Assembly: GCF_004762035.2 (NCBI RefSeq)
Contig: NZ_SIJK02000007.1
Coordinates: forward strand, 62,001-126,000
DNA: 64,000 nt
Source of the DNA: Candidatus Chloroploca mongolica
GTDB lineage: Bacteria > Chloroflexota > Chloroflexia > Chloroflexales > Chloroflexaceae
Direction of reading: 5' to 3'
Under the pieces are notes generated by a model, which saw only the letters and a list, made by a program, of their open reading frames with translations, was not told the origin of the DNA and searched no databases. Positions 53,484 to 61,127 of the stretch are shown here, in pieces; the stretch's first letter is position 1; each line of letters starts with the position of its first letter. The translations under genes and the position numbers were made by a program.

Positions 53484-54698
53484 ATGGAGCGCAAAGCCTT
53501 TCGCTACCGGCTCTATCCCTCCCGCGCCCAGGAGCGGCTGCTTGATGCCACGCTTGAAACGTGTCGTCGCTTCTATAACGATTGCCTCGCAGAGCGCAAG
53601 CAGGCGTGGGAGGACGAGCAGCGCACGGTGGGGAAGGTGGCGCAACTGCGCCAGGTGAAGGAGCGGAAGGCCACAAACCCGTGGGCGAAGGACGTGCATA
53701 GCCATGTCTTGCAGATCGTGGTAGACGATCTGGATAAAGCCTTCCAAGCCTTTTTTCGGCGGCTGAAGGCGGGCGAAGAACCGGGCTACCCGCGCTTTAA
53801 GGGGCGCCACCGCTGGCGTTCGTTCGGCTTCAAGGAGTACGGGAATGGCTTTCGCCTCGACGGGCGACGCTTGAAACTATCAGGTATCGGGCGGATCGCC
53901 GTTCGCTGGCATCGTCCGATTGAGGGTCAGATCAAGACGCTCCGTATCAGCAAGCAGGCGGGGAAGTGGTTCGCCAGTTTCTCCTGCGTGGTAGACGAGC
54001 CGACGCCGCTTCCTGCGACCGGGCAGGATGTGGGGATTGATGTGGGGCTGGCGAGCCTGATTACCACCAGCGCGGGTGAACAGGTTGCGCATCCCCGGTT
54101 CTATCGCAAGGCCCAACGGAAGCTGCGCGTCTGCCAGCGCCGGATCGCACGACGGAAGAAAGGTGGGAAGAACCGCCGTAAGGCCGTGGTGATGCTGCAA
54201 CGGCAGCATGAGCGGATGAGCAATCAGCGCAAAGACTACCTGAACAAGCTGGCGCACGATCTGATAGCGCGCCACGACCGGATCGCGCTCGAAGACCTCA
54301 CGATCACGCGCATGGTTCATGGGAACCTCGCAAAGAGTATTCTGGACGCTGGATGGGGCTACTTGGTTCAGCGACTCACGCACAAGGCTGCAAGCGCCGG
54401 TCGTGTGGTCGTTCTGGTAGACCCACGGCAGACCTCCAAACGGTGCTCTTCTGGTTGCGGGCATGTCTTCGAGACGCTTTCGTTAGCCGACCGATGGGTT
54501 GATTGTCCCCGTTGCGGCCTCTCGCTCGATAGAGATCACAACGCGGCCATCAACATTCTCAACCGGGGCGGACAGCTCCGTTGGTCGTTAAGCTCGCCAG
54601 AAGGCGGGTTGGGCCAAGAAGCCGCGCGGCTTGAGCCGCTGCGGAGTGTCACAATTGTAGCCTCCAGCGGCCACTTGACGATGATGACCGACTCATGA
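53484..54698 (+). CDS. tnpB: RNA-guided nuclease TnpB of the IS element
   Basis: 404 aa. N-terminal helical region, then the split RuvC: D186 in GIDVGLASL, E270 in IALEDLTI and the DRDHNAAINI motif near 349-356. Zinc finger cysteines in RCSSGCG and CPRCG. Seems catalytically intact. The last ~14 residues (from IVASS) are read from host DNA beyond the proposed right end, so the native protein would end elsewhere. The overlapping 3' region is expected to encode the omega RNA, with guide from the flank after 54652. Confidence 0.92.
   Translation: MERKAFRYRLYPSRAQERLLDATLETCRRFYNDCLAERKQAWEDEQRTVGKVAQLRQVKERKATNPWAKDVHSHVLQIVVDDLDKAFQAFFRRLKAGEEPGYPRFKGRHRWRSFGFKEYGNGFRLDGRRLKLSGIGRIAVRWHRPIEGQIKTLRISKQAGKWFASFSCVVDEPTPLPATGQDVGIDVGLASLITTSAGEQVAHPRFYRKAQRKLRVCQRRIARRKKGGKNRRKAVVMLQRQHERMSNQRKDYLNKLAHDLIARHDRIALEDLTITRMVHGNLAKSILDAGWGYLVQRLTHKAASAGRVVVLVDPRQTSKRCSSGCGHVFETLSLADRWVDCPRCGLSLDRDHNAAINILNRGGQLRWSLSSPEGGLGQEAARLEPLRSVTIVASSGHLTMMTDS
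54622..54644 (+). ncRNA. Right-end hairpin and likely 3' part of the omega RNA
   Basis: CCGCGCGGC (54622-54630) pairs with GCCGCTGCGG (54635-54644) with one bulged base and a TTGA loop, 8 bp inside the right end. In TnpB systems this hairpin belongs to both the RE and the end of the omega RNA scaffold. Only the hairpin is directly visible; the RNA is inferred. Confidence 0.55.
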
Positions 54699-54771
54699 AG
54701 CGCTTGAAGGTGATTGCATCAATAACCATAGCGATCGTAACGCCGTTGGAGTTGATTCAGGAGGTGCTCCC

Positions 54772-54993
54772 GTGAGCAGCATACAACCGTTACCGCTGGC
54801 TGAGTTGAATACGCGGGCACTACGCGTGCTTATTCAAGAGATGGGTGTGGTAAACACGGCGCGTTTCATTCATCAATATACGCACGGCTTTGGGGACTAT
54901 ACCCAAGAGCGAGAACAGCTTTTCACCGATCTTACCATTGATGATATTGTTGCCGCCGTAGAGCGCGACCCGAAGAGTGGGCGCGACTTTTGA
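54772..54993 (+). CDS. Small protein paired with the PIN gene (possible antitoxin)
   Basis: 73 aa, GTG start overlapping the TGA of the PIN remnant, AGGAGG ribosome site. LPLAELNTRALRVLIQEMGVVNTARFIHQY is followed by GFGDYTQEREQLFTDLTIDDI. Similar small helical proteins occur beside PIN genes and are likely partners or antitoxins. Here it is intact while the nuclease is broken, as often seen in decaying toxin-antitoxin loci. Role inferred. Confidence 0.65.
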   Translation: MSSIQPLPLAELNTRALRVLIQEMGVVNTARFIHQYTHGFGDYTQEREQLFTDLTIDDIVAAVERDPKSGRDF

Positions 54994-55224
54994 AGGCGGT
55001 ACTATAAACCATAGATGAGTGGAAAGCTGCCCTGACGGTTGCAAAGGGCGTACTTGGATTGCCGAAGCGTCATCGTTTGGCTAGGTATGTTTCGTTTGTT
55101 CTGGCAGTACTGCTGTGCTACCATTACCAAAGTACAGAACTGTCAGGCATTAAAATGAGGCACGCAGGCCATGCCGCGCCTCGCTGCGCCATGGCGTCAA
55201 CGAAACCCACATCCAGCATAGGCA
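54994..55224. other. Intergenic region without recognisable genes
   Basis: About 230 bp between the small PIN-partner gene and the converging Bcr/CflA exporter. No clear terminator hairpin, ribosome site or protein seen. Confidence 0.5.
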
Positions 55225-56442
55225 TTACGCCTCGGGCTGAGGACGAGGCACCGGCACATCCATCGGGCGCAGATGAAACACTCCAAGCCCCACGAGACAG
55301 CATGTCGCCATAACTGCCGCCATCGGCAGAGCCGTGCCATTGTGCAGCACCCCGACGATCACACCGGCGAGCGCCCCGATGCTAAACTGCAACATACCAA
55401 GCAACGCCGCCGCACTGCCCGCTACCCGCCCGTGAGGGGCCATTGCTTCAGCGGCGGCATTGGGGGCCACGAGGCCATAGCCCGCAATGCAGATAAAGAG
55501 GAAGGGCAACAAGCCCAAAAGGCCCCCGAAGCCAGTCGCGGCAACCGCAACGAGCATCACGCCCGAGGTGGCAATGACGGCCAGGGCGACACTGAGGATC
55601 GTGGTGCTGGTGAACGAGCGCAAGAGCCGACGATTGAACTGTGAAGCCGCAATCAAACCAGCGGCATTCGCCCCAAAGATCCAACCGTACAACTCGGGCG
55701 ACACGCCAAAGAGTTCAATGAAGACAAAGGGCGACCCGGAAATATAGGCAAACATGCCCGCCGAAATAAAACCACCTGTCAGGGCGTAACTGACAAAATG
55801 CCGATCCCGTAGCAATAGACCATACACGCGCAGCACAGCCACAAAGCCATCGTGACTCCGGCGCTCGCGGGGCAGTGACTCCTGGAGTGCAAAGAGCACC
55901 AGCGCCACACAGATCATGCCAAAGACGGTCAGCACCCAGAAGACCGAGCGCCAGCCAAAATGAACGATGAGTTGCCCACCAAGCACCGGCGCCGTAATGG
56001 GCGCAAGGCCCATCACGAGCATCAAGAGCGAATACATCCGCGCTGAACCCTGGGCATCAAAACGATCGCGCACAATCGAGCGTGCAATCACAACGCCGGC
56101 ACACCCACCAAGCGCTTGGAGCAGACGCAACCAGACCAGACTGCCGAGCGTCGGCGCCAGCGCACACCCCACCGACGCAACCGTATAAATGATCGCCCCA
56201 ACGAGCAACGGCTTGCGACGACCAAAACGGTCAGAAAGCGGCCCATAGACAATCTGCCCAAAGGCCAACCCCAGAAAAAAGACCGTCAGGGTCAACTGAG
56301 CCGCCGCCGTATCAGTGCCAAACTCGGCCCCGATCGCGGGCAAACCCGGCAAATACATATCAATCGAAAGCGGTCCAAACGCCGACAAAATACCAAGCAC
56401 CAGGGCAAGTCGCCCGACCGATAAAGGGGGTTGGGTTTTCAT
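55225..56442 (-). CDS. Bcr/CflA-type MFS drug efflux transporter
   Basis: 405 aa, 12 TM helices. LSIDMYLPGLPAIGAEFG in TM1 and motif A-like YGPLSDRFGRRKPLL after TM2, plus RLLQALGGCAGVVIARSIVRD and the antiporter motif region GLAPITAPVLGGQL, place it in the DHA1 Bcr/CflA group, proton-coupled exporters of bicyclomycin, chloramphenicol and related drugs. Substrate not determinable. Divergent from thrS, with a 20-bp palindrome between the genes. Confidence 0.92.
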   Translation of the reverse strand: MKTQPPLSVGRLALVLGILSAFGPLSIDMYLPGLPAIGAEFGTDTAAAQLTLTVFFLGLAFGQIVYGPLSDRFGRRKPLLVGAIIYTVASVGCALAPTLGSLVWLRLLQALGGCAGVVIARSIVRDRFDAQGSARMYSLLMLVMGLAPITAPVLGGQLIVHFGWRSVFWVLTVFGMICVALVLFALQESLPRERRSHDGFVAVLRVYGLLLRDRHFVSYALTGGFISAGMFAYISGSPFVFIELFGVSPELYGWIFGANAAGLIAASQFNRRLLRSFTSTTILSVALAVIATSGVMLVAVAATGFGGLLGLLPFLFICIAGYGLVAPNAAAEAMAPHGRVAGSAAALLGMLQFSIGALAGVIVGVLHNGTALPMAAVMATCCLVGLGVFHLRPMDVPVPRPQPEA

Positions 56443-56452
56443 GGGTTCTATA

Positions 56453-56496
56453 GTACCACGGTAGGGCAGGGCTAGCGCCCTGCCCTACCGTGGTAC
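56453..56496. repeat. 20-bp palindrome in the MFS-thrS divergent gap
   Basis: Perfect arms 56453-56472 and 56477-56496, loop TAGC. An AGGGC-N4-GCCCT mini-hairpin (56468-56481) forms its centre. Begins 11 bp upstream of the MFS start, so it could be an operator or leader hairpin. Confidence 0.75.
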
Positions 56497-56532
56497 ACCG
56501 GTTTTGCCGAGAACTATGCCGCTAGAAAAAGC

Positions 56533-56561
56533 TTGACGCAACAAAAACAGAGCGGTACAAT
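56533..56561 (+). promoter_or_regulatory. Sigma-70 promoter of thrS
   Basis: TTGACG (56533-56538), 17-nt spacer, TACAAT (56556-56561). Transcription would start near 56568, directly before the T-box leader. Confidence 0.8.
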
Positions 56562-56569
56562 ACGGCAAG

Positions 56570-56830
56570 ATAATCGAAAGCAATGACGAGGACGAGTACC
56601 TCGTAGCCTGGTTGCCAGGGAGGGTGCGTCAAAGACTGCAAGCGCACCTCAATCAGCACGAGCGAAAACCACCTCTGAGCGGCCTCCTCAACGCGCTACG
56701 CAAGTATGGAGGCACGGTTTGCGCCCGTTAACGCGCCGCAAGGATGCCTGTCTGCGCGTGCAGTTGTGCATCAAAGTTGGGTGGAACCACGAAGCAACCT
56801 TCGTCCCATAGTGGAACGAAGGTTTTTTGT
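56570..56830 (+). promoter_or_regulatory. T-box riboswitch controlling thrS
   Basis: Leader RNA between the promoter and thrS. Stem I begins AATGACGAGGACGAGTACC (56583 on); ACC in GAGTACC is a candidate threonine specifier codon. The conserved T-box antiterminator bulge reads TGGGTGGAACCACGAAGC (56778-56795). The competing terminator pairs AACCTTCGT (56796-56804) with ACGAAGGTT (56816-56824) and ends in T6. Uncharged tRNA-Thr should bind and favour read-through, raising ThrS when threonine is scarce. Confidence 0.85.
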
Positions 56831-56855
56831 CGTCTTTGCAGATGTGAGGTATGTG

Positions 56856-58628
56856 ATGCCAGTCGATCCAAATAGTGATCCGTATTACCGTCTTCGCCAT
56901 TCACTGGCCCATGTGATGGCCCAGGCCGTGCTGGAAATCTTTCCTGAAGGCAAGGTTGCCATCGGTCCGCCCATCGAGAATGGTTTTTACTATGACTTCG
57001 ACCTGCCTCGCGCCCTCACCCCCGATGATCTGAGCACCATCGAAGCCGGGATGCGCCAGATCGTCGCCCGTGATGTGCCCTTTCTCTTTCGGGAAGTGAG
57101 TGCTGATGAGGCCCGCCAATTTTTTCATGACCAGCCCTACAAGCTCGAATTGATCGACGGGCTTGCCCAGGGCCTCGATGAATATGGTGAAACGGCCAAA
57201 GGTGACACGGTCATCTCGACCTATCGCCAGGATACGTTTGAAGACCTCTGTCGTGGGCCGCATCTCGAGCGAACCGGCCAGATTGATCCGACGGGCTTCA
57301 AGTTGATGAGTATCGCCGGGGCCTACTGGCGCGGCGATGAGAAGCGCCCCCAGTTGCAACGCATCTATGGCACCGCCTGGAATGATCAGGCTGAACTGGA
57401 ACAACATCTCTGGCGTCTCGAGGAGGCCAAAAAACGTGACCATCGCCGCCTCGGTAAAGAGCTTGATCTCTATAGCATCTCCGATGAGGTCGGCGCAGGT
57501 CTGATCCTCTGGCACCCCAAGGGGGCCATGGTTCGCGTGATCGCCGAGGATTTCGCCCGCCAGGCCCACCTCAAAGCTGGCTACGAGTGGGTCTTCTCGC
57601 CCCACATCGGGCGTGCGCACCTCTGGGAGACCTCGGGCCACCTCGAGTTCTACAAAGATAGCATGTACGCCCCAATGGATATTGATGGCGAGGACTACTA
57701 TGCCAAGCCGATGAACTGTCCTTTCCATATCCAGATCTACCAGACGCACATGCGCTCCTACCGCGACCTACCGCGGCGCTACGCCGAGTATGGCACGGTC
57801 TACCGCTACGAACTGAGCGGAGCGCTGCACGGCCTCACGCGCGTGCGCGGCTTCACCCAGGACGATGCGCATATCTTCTGTCGGCCCGACCAGGTCGAGG
57901 AGGAGATCGGGCGTGCGCTCGAGTTCTCGCTCTATGTGCTGCGCGCCTTCGGCTTGAGCGAATTCACGGCCTACCTCTCGACCCGCCCCGAGAAGTACGT
58001 TGGCGCACCTGAAGACTGGGAACGGGCCACGGCCGCGCTCGAGCGCGCCGTCGAGACCCATCAACTACCCTACCAGGTTGATGAGGGCGGCGGCGCCTTC
58101 TACGGACCCAAGATCGACCTCAAAGTCTACGATGCGCTGGGGCGCGAGTGGCAGTTGAGCACCATCCAGTTCGACTTTAACCTGCCCGAACGCTTTGGGC
58201 TCGAGTACATCGGCGAGGATAACCAACCCCACCGGCCCTACATGGTACACCGCGCCCTGATGGGCAGTATGGAGCGCTTCTTCGGCGTCCTGATCGAACA
58301 CTACGCCGGCGCCTTCCCGCTCTGGCTGGCCCCGGTACAGGCCGTGCTGATTCCGATCACCGACGCCCAAATCGCCTACGCGGAAAGCGTCCAGAAGCGC
58401 CTCGTCGAGGCTGATCTACGGGTCGAGATTGATACAAGTCGCGACCGAATGCAAGGCAAGATTCGGCGTGCCCAGTTGCAGAAGATTCCATATATGCTTA
58501 TAATCGGAAAGAAGGAAGAAGAAGCCAGCGCTGTTGCCGTACGCCTGCGGTCGGGCGAAGACCTTGGGGCGATACCCATTGATGCGTGTCTCGCACGCAT
58601 GCAAGAAGAGATCGCCAATCGTACGTAA
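56856..58628 (+). CDS. thrS: Threonyl-tRNA synthetase without TGS domain
   Basis: 590 aa. Starts directly with the editing domain (YYRLRHSLAHVMAQAVLEIFP, HxxxH, and DLCRGPHL), then the class II core: zinc ligand Cys in PMNCPFHIQIY, motif 2 RVRGFTQDDAHIFC, motif 3 GSMERFFGVLIEHYAGAFP, and the anticodon-binding domain with KIPYMLIIGKKEEE. The usual ~60-residue N-terminal TGS domain is missing. ATG 56856 follows the terminator of the T-box and GTGAGGTATGTG; the open frame upstream runs through the riboswitch and is not coding. Confidence 0.94.
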   Translation: MPVDPNSDPYYRLRHSLAHVMAQAVLEIFPEGKVAIGPPIENGFYYDFDLPRALTPDDLSTIEAGMRQIVARDVPFLFREVSADEARQFFHDQPYKLELIDGLAQGLDEYGETAKGDTVISTYRQDTFEDLCRGPHLERTGQIDPTGFKLMSIAGAYWRGDEKRPQLQRIYGTAWNDQAELEQHLWRLEEAKKRDHRRLGKELDLYSISDEVGAGLILWHPKGAMVRVIAEDFARQAHLKAGYEWVFSPHIGRAHLWETSGHLEFYKDSMYAPMDIDGEDYYAKPMNCPFHIQIYQTHMRSYRDLPRRYAEYGTVYRYELSGALHGLTRVRGFTQDDAHIFCRPDQVEEEIGRALEFSLYVLRAFGLSEFTAYLSTRPEKYVGAPEDWERATAALERAVETHQLPYQVDEGGGAFYGPKIDLKVYDALGREWQLSTIQFDFNLPERFGLEYIGEDNQPHRPYMVHRALMGSMERFFGVLIEHYAGAFPLWLAPVQAVLIPITDAQIAYAESVQKRLVEADLRVEIDTSRDRMQGKIRRAQLQKIPYMLIIGKKEEEASAVAVRLRSGEDLGAIPIDACLARMQEEIANRT

Positions 58629-58637
58629 AAATGTTAC

Positions 58638-58680
58638 ATCCTGGGACATAAGCCAGCTTAGCTGGCTTATGTCCCAGGAT
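58638..58680. terminator. 20-bp hairpin after thrS
   Basis: Perfect arms 58638-58657 and 58661-58680 with a TTA loop and GCCAGC-N3-GCTGGC core, like the stem at 288. Just after the thrS stop. Confidence 0.8.
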
Positions 58681-58710
58681 CGCAACCGAAGTTAGCGGAA
58701 TGAGGAGACT

Positions 58711-59148
58711 ATGACCGTAGAGACCGATATGCTCACCGATGCGGCTCTGCGCTTTAGCGAAGCCATCCGCGCTGAACGCGCCAGCACCCTTGATGCACTT
58801 GCCAACGAACGGCAAGCGGCCCTCCAGATCATCCAGGCGCTCCGCAACGAGACAAAACGCCGGACACGGCAATCAACAGGCCGATTTGCCTTTGGGCTCT
58901 TACTCGGCACAGCGATGGGCAGCGCAGCAATCTATGTGCTGCATCAACGCGCCAGCGAAGAGATGCGGCTTGGGCTTACGGCACGCGCCGAGAGCACCGG
59001 TGTCTCGCTGCAGGAACGAGTGAAACAGGCGATTGAAGCCGGCAAGCGTGCCGCCGCCAATCAAGAACAGGCTATGTGGGACGATTATCGTCGTCGTATG
59101 ATCGAACAGGCCAAACCGAAACCACGACAAGAAGATCCGCTCTTTTAA
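58711..59148 (+). CDS. YtxH-like single-pass membrane protein
   Basis: 145 aa. Helical N-terminal ~50 residues (ERASTLDALANERQAALQII), a TM helix at ~65-85 (FAFGLLLGTAMGSAAIYVL), then a charged amphipathic helix with RVKQAIEAGKRAAANQEQAM. The AFGLLLGTAMG-type helix and following charged helix resemble YtxH-type proteins. Function unknown. GAGGAG precedes ATG 58711; cinA follows 2 bp after its stop. Confidence 0.7.
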   Translation: MTVETDMLTDAALRFSEAIRAERASTLDALANERQAALQIIQALRNETKRRTRQSTGRFAFGLLLGTAMGSAAIYVLHQRASEEMRLGLTARAESTGVSLQERVKQAIEAGKRAAANQEQAMWDDYRRRMIEQAKPKPRQEDPLF

Positions 59149-59150
59149 CT

Positions 59151-60338
59151 ATGCAAGCAGAAATCATTGCCATCGGCTCAGAGTTGCTGCTCGGGACGAC
59201 GGTTGACACCAATAGCGCGTACCTTGCCCGCCAACTCGCCCGCGCCGGGGTGGAACTGGTGCGCAAGAGTTCGGTTGGGGATGATACCGAACGCATTGCC
59301 GCGATGGTTAGCGAGGCGCTGGTACGGGCAGATCTCGTGATCTGTACCGGGGGCCTCGGGCCAACGCTCGACGACGTTACCCGCGAAGGGGTCGCCCTGG
59401 CAATGGAACGCCCACTTGAATTTCATCAGACCCTGCTTGACCAGATCGAGGCCCGTTTTACCGCGATGGGTCGCACGATGAGCCCAAGTAACCGACGCCA
59501 GGCCTTTGTCCCCACTGGGGCGCGCATTGTCGAAAATCCGCGGGGCACGGCGCCTTCGTTTATCGTCGAGGATGATCGAGGCACAGTGATTGTGTTGCCT
59601 GGCGTGCCCTATGAAATGCGCTATCTCTTCGAAAATGCCGTCATGCCCTACCTGCGTGATGAACGAGGGATCACCGACGCTATCCTGGTCAAGACGGTCC
59701 ATGCGACTGGGCTTGGTGAAAGTGTGATTGGCGAGATGATCGCCGATCTGATGGAACAGGCCAATCCGAGTGTCGGCATCTCAGCCAAGCAGGCCCGTTA
59801 CGAAATTCGGATCACGGCGCATGGAGCCTCGCAGGCCGAAGCCGAGGCCATGCTTGCCACGACCGAGGCGACCATTCGCGAACGCCTCAAACAGCACATT
59901 ATTGGCGATGAACCGTTACCAGCAACGGTTGCTCGCTTGCTCAAGGAACAGCAACTGACCCTTGCGCTCTACGAAACGAGCACGTTCGCCCCGATCTTCC
60001 GGGCACTCTCAGCGGTCAACGGAGGCACCGAATGCATCAGCGGGGTCTTGATCCATCCACTTGATCGGGCAGCCAACGAGGATGCTGCCGCCATTCTGTC
60101 GCAGACGGGGGCGTTTGGCATTGTTGATCGCTGGCGCGCCGATCTCGGCCTCGCGTTTCAGGTGGCTGATACCAGCGACCAGAGCGGCCTCACCGCAGTG
60201 AGTGTAACCCTGGTCACACCCAAGGGAAATCGCCAGGTCACCCGTAACTATGACTTGCGTCAGACCGAAGGATGGGAATTTGTTGCGACCCTAGGGCTTG
60301 ATTTGATCCGGCGCTACCTGGTTGGAGAAGCAGCGTGA
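59151..60338 (+). CDS. cinA: CinA-family protein with degenerate C-terminal domain
   Basis: 395 aa. The N-terminal MoCF-like domain is well kept: AEIIAIGSELLLGTTVDTNS, ICTGGLGPTLDDVTREGVA and VLPGVPYEMRYLFENAVMP, the site associated with ADP-ribose pyrophosphatase activity. The C-terminal domain normally deamidates NMN and carries AESCTGG; here the matching stretch is LYETSTFAPIFRAL, without TGG, so that activity is probably lost. It is tightly spaced after the YtxH-like gene and overlaps the next gene by 4 bp. Confidence 0.87.
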   Translation: MQAEIIAIGSELLLGTTVDTNSAYLARQLARAGVELVRKSSVGDDTERIAAMVSEALVRADLVICTGGLGPTLDDVTREGVALAMERPLEFHQTLLDQIEARFTAMGRTMSPSNRRQAFVPTGARIVENPRGTAPSFIVEDDRGTVIVLPGVPYEMRYLFENAVMPYLRDERGITDAILVKTVHATGLGESVIGEMIADLMEQANPSVGISAKQARYEIRITAHGASQAEAEAMLATTEATIRERLKQHIIGDEPLPATVARLLKEQQLTLALYETSTFAPIFRALSAVNGGTECISGVLIHPLDRAANEDAAAILSQTGAFGIVDRWRADLGLAFQVADTSDQSGLTAVSVTLVTPKGNRQVTRNYDLRQTEGWEFVATLGLDLIRRYLVGEAA

Positions 60339-61066
60339 CCTTTTTTGGCCGCACCGAGCCCGGGCCGCTCTCCCTCCGTCACGCGCTGGCAACCGTACAC
60401 CGCGATCAATTCTGGTGGTTGCACTGTGGTGGCTACGGGCTTGCCACCCTTGTGGGGCTTGGCCTACCCCTGGCCGCTGGTTTTGTGATGGAGAGCCTCG
60501 ATAATAGTCGGCGCGGCTTCGCTAGCCCCTTGCCGCCGCCCGGCAATGTCACGGTTCGATCATTGACCGGTCTCTTTGCCCTGCTCATTGACTTTGCGTT
60601 TCTGATTCTACCAATCTTGATCGGAACGATGCTGTTGTTTGTCACCGGCATTGTCATGTTGCTCGCTGGCGTCACCGACGAACTGATCATTCAGAGGATC
60701 ACGAGCTCGGTCGTGTTTGGCACAGGGATGGTTGTCGTGCTGCTTTTTTTGAGTAGTGTCGCCCCGGCTGGACGGCTTCGCTTTGCGCGTGAGGGCCACA
60801 TCGAAGATGCCCTGAGGAGCGCAACGCTCCGCTGGACGCTGGGGCGTGCGAACCGCCGCACCTTTTTCCAGGCTCGTCTGCTCTCACTGGTGGCCTATCT
60901 CCCCGCGGTGCTCTTGAGCGCACTCACCCTCGGGTTCGCACGGATCACCTTTCCAGGGCACATGGTCGTGCTTGGCCTCGGTCTCTGGCTAATCCTCAGC
61001 GCCACCATCTATGCCCACCTCGTCGTCGTGCAACTCTATGTCAGCGCCGAACGTCAGATTCAATAG
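60335..61066 (+). CDS. DUF4013 membrane protein
   Basis: 243 aa, about five hydrophobic helices (LCGGYGLATLVGLG-type near 30-50, LIDFAFLILPILIGTMLLFV, VVFGTGMVVVLLFLSSV, LLSLVAYLPAVLLSALTLG and a C-terminal one). ARTFFQARL-like and RFAREGHIEDALRSATLRW fit DUF4013 proteins. GTG 60335 overlaps the cinA stop. Forms a pair with the next DUF4013 gene. Function unknown. Confidence 0.7.
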   Translation: MTFFGRTEPGPLSLRHALATVHRDQFWWLHCGGYGLATLVGLGLPLAAGFVMESLDNSRRGFASPLPPPGNVTVRSLTGLFALLIDFAFLILPILIGTMLLFVTGIVMLLAGVTDELIIQRITSSVVFGTGMVVVLLFLSSVAPAGRLRFAREGHIEDALRSATLRWTLGRANRRTFFQARLLSLVAYLPAVLLSALTLGFARITFPGHMVVLGLGLWLILSATIYAHLVVVQLYVSAERQIQ

Positions 61067-61127
61067 CACCGAGTGCCGCAAGATACGTTACAATGCGAAG
61101 TCTAGACGCATAACAAGGAGAATTCTC

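Larger units (their letters stand above)
52940..54652 (+). mobile_element. IS200/IS605-family insertion sequence with tnpA and tnpB
   Basis: 1713 bp. The left end follows TTGAC (52935-52939), a typical target for this family, with no target duplication. Ends carry subterminal hairpins (52947-52993 and 54622-54644). Boundaries were set by the PIN reading frame rejoining across the element, and the right end ...GTGTCAC agrees with the RE side of the terminal hairpin. Both genes are intact, so the copy may still be active. Family members move as single-stranded circles. Confidence 0.82.
52922..54775 (+). pseudogene. PIN-domain gene remnant interrupted by an IS200/IS605 element
   Basis: ATG 52922 (ribosome site GAAGGAG) encodes MRVYLD before the element at 52940. 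Right after the element (54653) the same frame resumes as NCSLQRPLDDDRLMKRL and runs to a TGA at 54773-54775. Joined, the start is MRVYLDNCSLQRPLDD, the typical N-terminus of a PIN-domain ribonuclease family with the first catalytic Asp, and the end (DDRLMKRL...VTPLELIQEVLP) looks like that family's C-terminus. The joined product is only 46 aa against ~140, so an internal in-frame deletion probably also occurred. PIN proteins of this kind are usually toxins; this copy cannot be functional. Confidence 0.72.

Noticed and set aside
55059-55313. Plus-strand 84-aa protein
   Set aside because: Its second half is antisense to the conserved end of the Bcr/CflA gene and the composition is not protein-like.
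56706-56855. N-terminal extension of ThrS
   Set aside because: This stretch is the T-box leader including its terminator; no TGS-like residues.
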